64,000 nt of DNA from Melastoma dodecandrum. Lineage: Eukaryota > Streptophyta > Magnoliopsida > Myrtales > Melastomataceae. Positions within the stretch are counted from its first letter, which is position 1; each line of letters opens with the position of its first letter. Both the position numbers and the translations under genes were made by a program. The stretch is from positions 3,162,001-3,226,000 of the forward strand of contig JARUPY010000538.1 in NCBI GenBank assembly GCA_029817715.1, read 5' to 3'. The notes under the pieces were generated by a model. The model had not been told where the DNA came from. It saw nothing but the letters and a program-made list of their open reading frames with translations, and searched no databases. Below, piece after piece: positions 20,593-32,900 of this stretch.

Positions 20593-20887
20593 ATGGCGGA
20601 CGAAGGGACCATGAACTGCATAGACATCCTCCTCGCCATCATCCTTCCCCCACTCGGCGTCTTCTTCAAGTTCGGATGCGGGGTACGTGTCTGTTCCCTT
20701 TCCTAATCTCCTCCTCCTCCTCCTCCTCCGAACGGCCACGCCGATCTCTGCCGTGATGCGTAGGAGGTGACGACGGTGTCAGTTTCGTTTGTGTTGCATG
20801 TAGGTGGAGTTCTGGATCTGTCTGTTGCTGACTCTCTTCGGCTGGCTCCCCGGTATCATCTACGCCGTCTATGCCATCACCAAGTGA
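20593..20887 (+). CDS. RCI2: RCI2/LTI6 (PMP3 family) small hydrophobic membrane protein, 57 aa
   Basis: Two exons, 20593-20682 and 20804-20887, encode MADEGTMNCIDILLAIILPP at the start and end GWLPGIIYAVYAITK. The protein is almost entirely two transmembrane helices separated by FKFGCGVEFW, the complete PMP3/UPF0057 pattern. Members sit in the plasma membrane, help keep membrane potential and ion balance, and are induced by cold and salt. Length and the intron after FGCG fit plant RCI2A/B genes. The promoter carries a TATA box, and a G-box sits next to the ATG. Confidence 0.96.
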
Positions 20888-21873
20888 CCCCCCTACAACA
20901 TGTGTGAGTTTAAAAAAGAAAACGTCGAATTCAATTTCTTCATCGTCGTCATCTCCCCAATTCCCTTCTTACATTTTAGCGGAGAAACCAATGCAAATGC
21001 ATGTTTTGAATATTTCTATCCTTTTTAGGGCGAGGAAATCGAGGGATATATATATATATATTTTTATTATCCATTGCTCATCCTTTTTTTTTGTTTATAT
21101 TTCAATTAGATCTCGTTTTCCTAAATACATAAACATCTTCTTCTTCTTCTTCTTTTTTTTTTTAAACTTAGTTGGGAAATAAATAATTGATGATTTTTGT
21201 CGGTGGTTGTGATAATTGGGGATGAGAAAAAACCCTCCTTATTTTTTAACATTAATTTTGATAAATGTAGGTTGCTGTTAATTTCATGCTTGGTCATATC
21301 TTTAAAATAAAGGAAATAAATGAATTTATTTATGTCCCCCCACCCCAATTATGTAGTCCTTAGCCCTCAAGACAACCAGACCTTTTGATTTTGATTTAAA
21401 TATAGTCACTAAAAAAATTGTCTTGATTGAATCATTAGCTTTGGACCGATTTGCAATATCCAGAGAAAGCATCCCCACCAAACATCAAATAATACTCATG
21501 ATGATGGCAATTTCTTTTGGATCATCATTGTCATTATCACTTTGTGTTTTTTCTTGTTAAAAAATAGTAAGCTTAATTTGAGATTTTAATGGGTTGACAG
21601 GGGTTGGAGGAATCTGGGACAAGAAGCAATGTGTGGTGCTCAAATGTTTCTTCTTTCTTTATGGTCTTTTACTCTTTAAGGTTTCAGTGTGATTACAACA
21701 TTTGAGTGAGGAGGACATGGTGGTGTGGATGGTGATTATTCGCTTGTAATATTATCCTCCAGTCTGGAATTTGAATTCATGGTGTGAATCTCTCTTCTTT
21801 GGGGGATTATTTCTTTGTTTTAGGCATTGGTTTGCTGTTTTTCCTTTTCTCCTTGTTGGTATCATTTTTTTAT
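20888..21873. other. RCI2 3' region and intergenic DNA
   Basis: The first few hundred bases after the stop, up to about 21750, are probably 3' untranslated or flanking sequence, with a (TA)n run at 21050, a CTT run near 21140 and long T runs. No gene is supported. Confidence 0.4.
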
Positions 21874-22462
21874 AGGCAAAATATCAATTTATGGCCTCAA
21901 CTTTGAGCCAACTTTCTGTTTTGTCCTTAACTTAGTTTGTTATATAATTTTGTCACCAACTTTTGTTTTTATTTCTATTTTGACCAATCATGAATTTCTT
22001 TTAGCGAAAGCCAAACAAGGCCTTAATAGACAATTTTCATTTATCGACTAAAACGAAAAAAGATTTTAGAAAATAGGAAATAATATTGAAACCTTTCATT
22101 TGTTTTTTTATTATAAAATTTTGATGAACAAATCAAGTGAATTGGAAGCCGAAGTTAACGATAGTTGCTGATGTTGTCAAAAAATATGAAAAATCAATGA
22201 ATGTCGGATGATGTTCTATTAGGAGGCGACTATTACGGATAAAGTGGATTATGAGACGAATGAATGAGATGTCAAAACTCCACTATTATAGGACACATGT
22301 TAGACTATATTAAGGCTTTGTTTGGCTTTCGCTAGAAGAAATTCATGATTGACCAAAATAGAAATAAAAACAAAAGTTGGTGACAAAATTATATAACAAA
22401 CTAAGTTAAGGACAAAACAGAAAGTTGCCTCAAAATTGAGGCCATAAATTAATATTTTGCCT
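21874..22462. mobile_element. Non-autonomous DNA transposon with about 155-bp terminal inverted repeats (Mutator-like)
   Basis: The sequence starting AGGCAAAATATCAATTTATG at 21874 is answered on the other strand by AGGCAAAATATTAATTTATG ending at 22462. The match runs to about 22028 and 22307 with only a handful of differences over roughly 155 bp, passing through CTTTCTGTTTTGTCCTTAAC and AGCGAAAGCCAAACAA. The 280-bp core has no ORF. Long inverted repeats without a coding region suggest a Mutator-like non-autonomous element. The flanks are T-rich on both sides, so I could not fix a target-site duplication. Confidence 0.85.
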
Positions 22463-24615
22463 ATTTTTAAATGGTCATTCGTAACAATTCGGGCGCTGCT
22501 TAGCTGATCTCGAGTATTATTTCCGATGTAATAGTTTGAACCTTGAGTATAACATATTTGTACTCAACTAATAACTCAGTACTACTACTACTACTACATC
22601 CAATGTGGAGGCACTTCTGTGACTTTTGAGTTTGGTACTTTTGAGAATTATTGAGCCGTTTTTTGGTTGCTGGTTTCTTGGCATATTACCCTCTTGGGAT
22701 AAGCATGAATGTGGTGGGGGCCGAGTCAAGACAGACCTCTGGACAGGAGGACAGCAGTGAGTGATAGGACTTAAGGCCTTTGGACAGTAACAGAAAGGCC
22801 AATGCAATGCAGGGCTCAAGGAAGAAGTCTTGTGACGATCCTTGTGGGAAAGGTCGTGCATTGGGAGATTTGAATCGGGACCCAGTCTGGTTGCCTTGCG
22901 TCCTATGAAGTCAAGAGTGACTCTTTATGGGTTTTTGAGTTCGTCTTGATTCTTTTGTTAGGTTGATGTTGATCTCGTGAGTTAGAATTTCAGTTTCGTG
23001 CTTGGCTTTAGGATATTATCAATGCTAAGGGACTTTTTTCCTGGTTGGTATCAATTGAGTTTTGGGTCAGTGTTCCGGGAATGACACGATTGCGGTAGAC
23101 ATGGGTCATTCTGAGAAGGAAGGTGACTTCAGTGTTGATCTTGAAGCTACCGTTATCGGCAGCTTGGATGTTGGGTTATTAAGAGATCCTGTTTGTGGGG
23201 TTGAAGATAAGGCCGACCTGTCAGGACCACAATTTGTGCTATGCTGACCTTGATGATGAAGGGGAGTGAGACGGGAGAGACTGAGCAGTGCGGAGATGGC
23301 GGATAAAGAGAACCGTCCTGCAAGAAGTCGAGCAACAGAAACGCATCCTAGCCTCCCAGACCACGGGGTCAATCAGAAACGCACTTGCTCTGGTGTTTGC
23401 CGTTTTGTTCATCTTTGTAATGCTACCGGAGGTTTACTAATGTAGGATTCTTTTGGCACTGTTCGCCCCGGAAGTGCCTGCGGACAAGTCGAATTCAAGC
23501 ACGTCGGAAATCTTTCGCACTAGCAACTGGTGCTCGGTGGTTCGTTGTGTCGTCGCCGTATGAAATGAAAAAAGAAAATAAGATAGCGGAGAGACACATT
23601 TAGGCGGAAATACTCACGGATGCCATCGACGACGCCTTCAGAAACAAGCAGGAATGCAAGAGTATAAGATCGCTTGAACGCTGGAATGCTTGAAGATAAA
23701 AAAGACAATATGTCCGTCTGTAGAGAGGTGTCGTGTACAATGCCTAAGAGTGACTATTTATACTAAGTTAGACCCACATATGTACGATAGTGAAATATTA
23801 TACATATATTACGTGTCATTGTCGTCAATCTTCGTGGAATATCTTCTTTTTTATTTGAGCAAATTTAGCAACAATTTCCTTTCAGATGTGTTTCCACAGC
23901 TACCTCCTTGCTGGGCTTCTCGTACTTTGAGCCTGCATTCTGGACAATTGATCTACAGATAAAGCCGGGATCTGTAGCACAGAATTTATGTTGCTAAACA
24001 GGTACCAAACCCCCTGTCCCTGGATTCGATAGTCCTCCCAAGCAAGCATGGCAAAAAGTTTGATACCTACATTTGTGCTTCACATTCATTGGTTCAAATT
24101 CAAAAACACACTAAAAACGACCTCGTCGACATCACTGAACACGATCATTGCTATGGCCGCAATTCGTCCTTTAAATACTATGGAGAATGACTCGTGAATT
24201 CATCCTTTTCGTTTTAGAGTTTAGATCAAAGTCATCTCTCTCGTCAACCCTACTCGTCTCGAACATGCTTTCCATGTTAGCCTAAATATTGAAAGCATAT
24301 AATAAATGTTGCTAATCAATTCCGTTTCAGGTTCCAAAACCATCTCGAGTCCTCACAACCTTTCGCAATTGTTGTTTTGAATGATTCTTTGCATCTTTGC
24401 CTTTTATATATTGTAATAGATAAATGATTTATACAAGCTATTCTGAATAAGTCAGTTGTTTGAGTTGCTATCACAAGTTGTTATATCGTCAACCTCAAAT
24501 ATTTTCATGGTATCACAAGCAGATGCCACCGATCCCACCCCCCTCCTAAACTCCCTCTAGGGCCAGACGCAATCTCTTCCCACTCCCACCCCCCCTTCCA
24601 TCGCCAAACTCAACC
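22463..24615. other. Intergenic, no gene recognised
   Basis: A stretch at about 23050-23480 has more balanced base composition and short open frames on the plus strand (for example one starting MADKENRPARSRATE near 23297), but I recognise no family. It could be a gene remnant. The rest is AT-rich with a (TAC)n run near 22580. Confidence 0.35.
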
Positions 24616-25040
24616 AGCTCACCCTCTCCAACGTCTTATCTCACAGAATTGCACATACCATTATCACTGAACCGGGCTGACATCTTTGGCTCTGGGCCCT
24701 TAATTCAAGGCTAGGCGAGCATTTTTGGCCTCTCGTCATATTTTTGGGGCTTTTGCATGCCTGACCTAAAAGTAACGATCCTGGATTCACATCTCTGCGC
24801 ACGTAAAAATAAAAAAATATGGCCTGAAAGCTCACCTTCTCAAACTCCTTATCCCACGAAGTTGTACGTACCATCATCATCGAACCGGGTTGGCATTTTT
24901 TACTCTGTGCCCTTGGTTCAAGGGTAGGCGGGCCTTTTTGGCCTATCGCCATATTTTTGGATTTTTGCTGCGTGGAGATTTGAACCCAGGACCGCTCTAA
25001 TACAATGCAGAAACATTACCGTTTGACCTAAAAGCTTGAG
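24616..25040 (-). repeat. Tandem pair of SINE-like, tRNA-related repeats
   Basis: Two divergent copies of a roughly 213-bp unit start at 24616 and 24829, each opening with AGCTCACC and containing ACCATNATCANNGAACCGGG. On the minus strand the downstream copy carries TAGGTCAAACGG (A-box-like) and, 43 bp on, GGGTTCAAATCTCC (B-box-like), the internal promoter boxes of tRNA-derived SINEs. A related sequence is at 61.5 kb. The head of the element lies at about 25040 on the minus strand. Confidence 0.55.
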
Positions 25041-26125
25041 TAGGGCAAAACTATTTCTGCTTGCACACGATGATACACATCTAATTATATGGATTATTTG
25101 TGCGGTAGAGATATCGGATACTTGGATAATGGTTCCCGACTCCGACACTTTGGGGGTTAACTCGACCTTTTTGGCGTTTAACCTTTCTATCCTCGACCAC
25201 TGTCATTGCAACTATTGCATTTCTGATGTATCCATACATACATTCTTTGGAATCACATGTGGCAATGCTGCATTTCTTTCTAAAAAATCATGAGAAAGTA
25301 TAGCATATGGTCCGACTAGTTTAAAAGAGTGGATCGCATCTCATCACAACTCGTGTTTTTAGATACTTTTATTAATCGAAAAAAAGTTGCAAGTCGAATT
25401 GTCCTTTTTCAACGAGTTTTGTATGGAATTTTTTGGTTGATTTGGATAGTAAATTAGGAAATAGTTACCAAATTAACTTATTAGAGTGTCGTTGTTGGAA
25501 ACAAGTAACAACCAATTTTTTTTTTTTTTTGTAAATTCAACATGGAGGACACTTAATTAGGATTCATATTTTTTTTTTCAAAAATAATCTTAAATTAGTA
25601 TATATATATATATATTAACCCACATGTCAAGTTTTATTGTTGTAGAAAAATGCCTTTGATGGATAGGATTTTTCGTGTTCATAGCGCAATCCTCCTCCTA
25701 CTTTTTGGTAGAGAATGTACCAAGCCATGTTTTGGTCCCTTTAAGTTGATTTCATTACTCCGAGCTGACTCCATCATCGTCAGGTTTCTATTTCTATTTG
25801 ATTTCACCCACCAGGTAAGAAGCAAATGAGAATAATTTTGTTATCGCGTTTTGGACTTGATTAGTTCGTACGACAGAATGGTAGCTGATCAAGACCATCA
25901 ACCTTCATCCATCTCGATAGAATAATAGTTGAGCAAGACAAATCGTAAAGAATTTTTTTTTCAAATGGCCTTCGTCTTCTTGTAGTAGAGCATAAACTAA
26001 TCATAAGTAGACGTGGTCGTAGAGATTTCGTCGGATTTGAATGATGTCGTATCGTTTAGCTCTCTCTTCTCGGCCTATGCAGGTCGTACCAAAAGCAGAA
26101 GTAGTTTTGTTCCTTAACTACGCTT
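25041..26125. other. Intergenic, no feature seen
   Basis: AT-rich sequence with T runs near 25520 and a (TA)n run near 25600. No supported ORF or repeat. Confidence 0.4.
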
Positions 26126-26594
26126 GCAAAATAATTTATTTAATATGATATTAACTTTTAAAATTTATTAATTAATGACAATAAATCGAAATTTATAACG
26201 TCGACTTCATTATGAAAGAAAATCAACATTACAAAAGCCGATTTTATTATGAACATCGTGTAATCGACCTTTATAAGACTGATTGCAACTCATGAAGTCG
26301 ATTTATGGGGTGTGGCAAAAAATATCTCCAAGTTCCAAGAAGATAGCCTTAGTAAGAAAGAAGTCAGCCCGTTTTTTTGACACTTGGGGATATTTTTTAA
26401 CAATTCCTGACAGTCAGTCTTATCAAGATCGATTTTATGGGAATAAGTATGTTCCCATAAAATGATTACAAAGACTGATTATAGGATGAATTGACTTGTA
26501 ACGACGAACTTCTATGATAAAGTCGATATTATAAAATTCGATTTTTGAAGTTAGTTAAGAAATATTTGAAGTAGGTACTCTCACAAAACTTGCG
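26126..26594. mobile_element. Palindromic-word element B
   Basis: The left end GCAAAATAATTTATTTAATA, followed by TTTTAAAATTTATTAATTAA, closely matches the left end of elements D (48.5 kb) and E (53.0 kb). The right end, read on the other strand, begins GCAAGTTTTGTGAGAG and reaches TTCTTAACTAACTTCAAAAA, matching the right end of D. The core repeats AGTCGATTTTAT-like words in both orientations (near 26190, 26240, 26290, 26430, 26520). It ends about 350 bp upstream of the VPS15 start codon. Confidence 0.6.
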
Positions 26595-26940
26595 TAAGAA
26601 GATTTGCGGAGAAAATAAAGAAACAAACGGACCGAAATCAGGTATTAAACAGGACGAGGACTAAATTGAAATGAAGTAACAAATTTGAAGACTTTCTTGT
26701 AACTTACAAAAATGACAGAGCCGTCGGTAAAACGCCAGCAAAATCTTGCGCCCCAACCAACCACACGCAATCGCAAGCCCCAAAAGGCCTCCTCCTCCCC
26801 CGCCGGCGATGCCGTAACCGTCGCCGTCGACGCCTGAGTCCCACCCGACAGCGGAGCGAACTCCGGAATCGATGACGGTCACCGTGGGTAGCCGATAGGA
26901 TCCTTAAGTTAGTTGCGCCGTTTGTCCTCACCGAGACGAG

Positions 26941-29900
26941 ATGGGGAATAAGATCGCTCGGACGAAGCAAGGTTCTGCGTCCGAGTACTACCTTCATGAC
27001 CTTCCTTCTTCCTACAACTTGGTGTTGAAGGAGGTTCTAGGCAAGGGAAGGTTCTTCAAGACCATACAGTGCAAGCACGACGAAGGATTGGTTCTCGTCA
27101 AGGTCTATTTCAAACGAGACGACGCGATTGACCTTAGGGAGTACGAGCGGAGGCTCCTTCACATCAAGGAGACTTTCCGAGCCATCGATCACCCTCACGT
27201 CTGGCCGTTTCAGGTATTATGCTTCTATTCGAGTTGGATTTTGGGGTCGCCATCGTTGGAGCTGATGTGATTGTTGTGTTTTCTGATAATTTAATCGACA
27301 AGTAAGTTATTTCCCGATGATTGATTGTATCGTGCTTTTTTAACTGTATTTCTCAATAGAAAAGGAAGAAAATCTTGAAATGTTGCAGTTGTTTGAATCT
27401 GAAGTTATTGTTATCACGGAACTATGTTGTTTACGATTGATTAAGGGTTCAAGAGTCGATATCAGATTTTAGGATGAGAGCATGGTTTCTTCAGTGGTAG
27501 GATAACATTAACAAGTGAAACTGTTGGGCCATTAGCAATCCTGGTGCTTGTCGAGCATTGTCCATGTAATGTTGTTTTGGGGATACCATGGTCTTGTGTT
27601 CGTTCCTGCTGTCACTTAGGCATCAGGCAGTTATAAAAATTATTGTTAAATTGAAAGGGGGCTTCCTCCAGATTGACTGTTGTGGTTCCACGGGGTTATT
27701 ATTTCATTTAGGGATTTTCTTTAGTTAAATTGAAATTGATTCTCTAAAATGTTGATAATTGCTAAAATTTTGGGAAATGATTATTGGAATCAACTGGAAT
27801 GATTTCATGGTGCAGTTGAGACGTTGAATTTGAAATTTGATGAAGATAGTTTTCCTATTTTATTGGCAATCGGCAAGTATAATCTAGACATGAAGAAGCC
27901 CGTTGCAGGGTTAGCCTTATGTAGTTTGTCTTGATATTAGAAAAGGAAGAAGTAAAGTTAAATGTTTTTCAGCAACCGGAGTGGATAGAATATAAACTTG
28001 AGTTTTTGAAAATTGTATTTGTTACCAAAGAAAAAATGAATCAATAAGGATGTGGTTTTGTTCGTACTTACGTTTTTGGACTATAATGACCAGCTATTAT
28101 AAGATTTTCTATTGTTAACATAGCTTTTTTTTTGTCGCAGTCTTGGCAGGAAACTGATAAAGCAGCTTATCTTTTGAGACAATACTTCTTTAATAATTTA
28201 CATGATCGATTGAGCACTCGACCTTTTCTTAGCATTGTCGAGAAAAAATGGTTGGCATTCCAGGTCTCTCTCTCTCTCTTCCCCTCCCCCCGGCCCCTCT
28301 ACACGCTCGCGAATGCGTGCACACCCACAAACATGCACATACATTTTCACCCTGAAAACTAGAATTGGATATTGATCCAGGCTTAATTTCTATGTGGGTG
28401 CAGTTACTGCTTGCTGTAAAGCAATGCCATGAAAAGGGAATCTGCCATGGTAAGTTTTAACTTGTTCTGCTCATTTAGTGTGTTCCTCCTTCAGCAATAG
28501 GCTTATCTTCTTTATCTGCTAATATAGGTGATATTAAATGTGAAAATGTGCTGGTAACCTCCTGGAATTGGCTCTACCTTGCTGATTTTGCATCCTTTAA
28601 GCCAACCTATATTCCATATGATGACCCATCAGATTTTTCATTCTTTTTTGATACTGGAGGAAGAAGGTTGTGCTATCTTGCCCCTGAGGTTTGTTTCTTT
28701 CCTTAGTTTATGTATTTAATATTTTATCTGAATTTTTCTTAAGAAGTGATTATTATGCCTGACCAATTTATCCATAGACGTAGACAGCCCTCATTTGCTC
28801 TATAATAATGATAGTAGTAGTAGTTGCACATACATCTGTGACCTTCGGGACTAGTTTCTGACCGGATCTCTTCACTCTAATAGAAGGAGACAGTACTTGT
28901 AAAATTTGTTGACCTATTAAAGTGACATTTTTTAATCTTTCTTTTTGAATGATGGAATGATTCACACCTGATATATACACATTCCGTGCTTTTTTTATGC
29001 TATAACATCAACGAGATATCTATTGTAGGTGATGCACAGTACCTTGTCTACACATCATTCTTCAACCATGTTGTTATCACTACAAATGTCACTTGCTACA
29101 TTCTTATAAATTCACTTGAAATTAAATTTATCAATTACAGAGATTCTATGAGCATGAAGGTGGAATGCAAGTTGCGCAGGATGCACCTTTAAAACCATCT
29201 ATGGATATTTTTGCAGTTGGGTAAGCTTCTTTTGAAATTTTCAGGTTGCCTATGTTTTATGATTTTATCTAACTATCAACAAAGTTACATAAGATGAGGT
29301 GTTATGTCAGCTCCTCCAACTTGAATATAATGTAAGGATGCTTGCTTTTCGTGAATAAAGTCTCAGTATTTGGTATATATAATTTAGGGTCAATAAAATA
29401 TGATTCTTCTGTAAAAGATTTCTCCAATTTGGAGACTTTCCTTTTCTTTCTTTTCAAGATGTTGTGAAGAGGTGTCTGTGGTTAATTCTTTTTCTCCTCC
29501 TGCTGGAATCCACTAAGAATAACTATTACTATGTCAGGTGTGTTATTGCAGAGCTTTTTCTTGAGGGGCAACCACTTTTTGAGCTCTCTCAGCTTCTTGC
29601 TTATCGCAGGGGGCAGTATGACCCTATTCCCCATCTTGAGAGGGTACTGTGCCTCCCCCCTCCTTTCTGTCTATCGGTTTTAGTCTTCCTGTTGTGTTTG
29701 GTGTGTATTCCGTTCCTGTCCATGCTTGTGCAGATTGGCTGGTGATTTTATTATTCTACTGTTTATGTTTTATTGATTTTATGAACAATCCTTTCTGATT
29801 GTGATTTTTCCTGCAAATTTAGGTCCCAGATGCTGGCATTCGCAAGATGATACTTCATATGATTCAGTTAGAACCTGAAGCTCGACTTTCTGCTGAAAGC

Positions 29901-32900
29901 TACTTGCAGGGTTGTGCAGGCATAGTGTTTCCAGGCTATTTCTCACCACCTCTTCACAATCTCTACTGCTGTTGTAGCCCTCTTGCACCTGATGCAAGGG
30001 TATTGACCTTCTGACCTTCTCATTTATGTACTTTTTGTTGCACATTTATCTGTAACTTGATTATCTATTTCTGCTTTGTTCCAACAGGTCGCTATGTGCC
30101 AAAGTGTTTTTAATGAGATTCTTAAGCACATGATGATCCATAAGTCATCTGAAGGGGATTTGTCCGCAAGCGGAATAAGACATGATTTGGCTGTCGGAAT
30201 GAGTGGAAAACACGACGACATCTTGACAAAAAACTTGAGTAAAGATTCTTCTAGATTACTCCTTGCTAACAGCATCCCCAGGAATGCAAAAACTGATAAT
30301 GTCAGTGCAAAATCAATGCTGAGTAGTGTGGAAAGTTTTGCGGGTCAGCAAGAAACATCATATGCATTCAGGGGAAATAATCATTCTCTAAAAAGGATTA
30401 CAATGGATAATTTGAATGCTGCGATTTCAGAGTATGACAGCCAGCTGGACACCTTTGGCATGCCTTTCCTAGCTGTACCTGAAAATACCATCAGATGCGA
30501 GGGTATGGTCCTAATTGCATCCTTGTTGTGTGCTTGCATTCGTAATGTCAAGCTGCCTCATTTGAGGAGAGGTGCCCTTGTTCTTCTGGCTTCGTGCTCA
30601 CTTTACATTGATGATGAAGATCGCTTGCAACGTGTGCTTCCCTATGTAGTTGCAATGCTATCTGATCCTGCTGCAATTGTGCGTTCTGCAGCCTTGGAAA
30701 CATTGTGTTATATTCTAATTCTAGTGAGGGATTTTCCTCCCAGTGACGCAAAAATTTTTCCAGAATATATTCTTCCCATGTTATCAATGCTTCCTGATGA
30801 CTCGGAAGAAAGTGTTAGAATCTGCTATGCTTCTAATATTGCTAAATTGGCACTCACTGCCCACCGGTTCTTGATGCACTCCATAAGCTTGAGTCAGGCT
30901 GGAGTACTGGATGAGTTGAGTTCAACTCCTAAATCTCATGCTTCAACTGGACAAACTACTAAACAACCACATACATCTAGCATGGGATCACAACTTATCC
31001 TGCTGAGAAAATCTATTGCAGAGATTGTGCAGGAGCTGGTGATGGGTCCAAAGCAGACGCCATGCATCAGAAGAGCACTACTTTTAGACATTGGTGTGCT
31101 GTGTTGTTTCTTTGGCCAGAGGCATAGTAATGACTTTCTGTTACCAATTCTGCCTGCTTTCCTAAATGACAGAGATGAGCAACTGAGGGCTGTGTTCTAT
31201 GGACAAATTATATTTGTTTGCTTTTTCGTGGGACAAAGAAGTGTAGAGGAGTATCTTTTGCCTTACATTGAGCAGGCACTGAATGATGCCACCGAAGCTG
31301 TCATTGTCAATGCCCTGGATTGCTTGACGATTCTCTGTAGAGGTGGATTTTTGAGGAAGCGGACCCTACTGGAGATGATAGAGCGTGCACTTCCTTTGTT
31401 TTGTTATCCCAGCCAATGGGTGAGAAGACTAGCCATCTCTTTCATTGCTACTAGCAGTGAGAATTTGGGTGCCGTTGACTCTTTTGTCTTTCTGGCACCC
31501 CTTATTCGCCCTTATCTCCGCAGGCAACCAGCATCTTTGGCTTCTGAAAAGGTTCTGCTTTCCTGTCTGAAGCCTCCTGTATCCAAACAGGAATTCTACC
31601 ATGACTTTGAAAATGGGAGGAGTTTGGACATGTTGGAGAGGCAGAGAAAGATATGGTATAATCCATCTAATCAGTCGGGAAATCTCCAGTCACTTGGGAA
31701 AAGTGTAAACTCTACACCTAATCATGAAATCCGGAGTCATCTCGATGGGACGTTGAATCATATCAGGCTAGTTGAAACTGATAATCGTGAGGTTAAATCG
31801 AGTTTACAGGGAAGCTACCAGCCGAGAGCTTCTAGCTTGATCGAAACTCCAACTTCGGAAAAATTGCAGTTCTTCAGTACTATGTCTTCTCATCTCAATT
31901 CTGTGAATAGCTTCATGTATGACAGACCACCAGAAGGTATCCCTTTGTACTCATTCAGTGTTGACAAGAGAGTAGGAAATTATGTGGCTGCATCTGCATC
32001 TTCTTTGCAATTGAACTCCTTGGACATCGACTCATCATCTTTTCCCTGTCTGGACTCTGTAAATAAATCCTTCTCACTGGCAAGTTCAGTTCCAGCACCC
32101 AAGCTTGTTTCAGGCTCATTCAGCATCAGCAATGGGTCGAAGCAGTTTTACCGGGTAGTTCATGAACCTGAAGGCAAAGAATCTGATCAGGGAACCATTG
32201 TCAGAAACAACTTCCAAGATTTAAGTTTGTCTGGCAACACGAAGACAAGTCCTGTCTCTATGGAGGATGCCTCTACGTTAACTGATGCAGTGGGAATACC
32301 TGCATTTGCTCGCACATCAAATCTTCCAGATTCAAGTTGGAGACCTCGTGGAGTGCTGGTGGCACACCTGCAAGAGCACCGCTCTGCTGTTAATGATGTG
32401 GCCGTTTCAACAGATCATAGTTTTTTCGTTAGTGCTTCTGATGACCATACTGTTAAGGTTTGGGATTCAAGAAAGCTGGAGAAAGACATATCATTTAGAT
32501 CGAGGCTTACATATCACTTGGAAGATAGGCGTGCGCTTTGTGCTGCTATATTTCGAAATACTGCTCAAGTGGTTGTTGGAGCCTGTGATGGCACAATACA
32601 TGTGTTTTCTGTTGATTACATATCTAGAGGTCTTGGGAGTGTAGTGGAGAAGTATTCTGGAATTGCTGATGTAAAGAAAAAAGAGACAAAGAAGGGTGCC
32701 ATACTAAGCCTTTTGAACCATTGTCCTGATAATAACTCGGGCCAGATGGTAATGTATAGCTCACAGAATGGTGGGATACATCTTTGGGATGTTAGAAGTA
32801 GTGACAATGCGTGGAGTTTAGAGAATAAGGCTGAGGAAGGATATGTTTCTTCGATTGTGGCTGGTTCTTGTGGTAATTGGTTTGTGTCTGGGTCATCGAG

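Noticed and set aside
23062..23440. A gene remnant on the plus strand (MADKENRPARSR frame)
   Set aside because: Frames are short and I can name no family.
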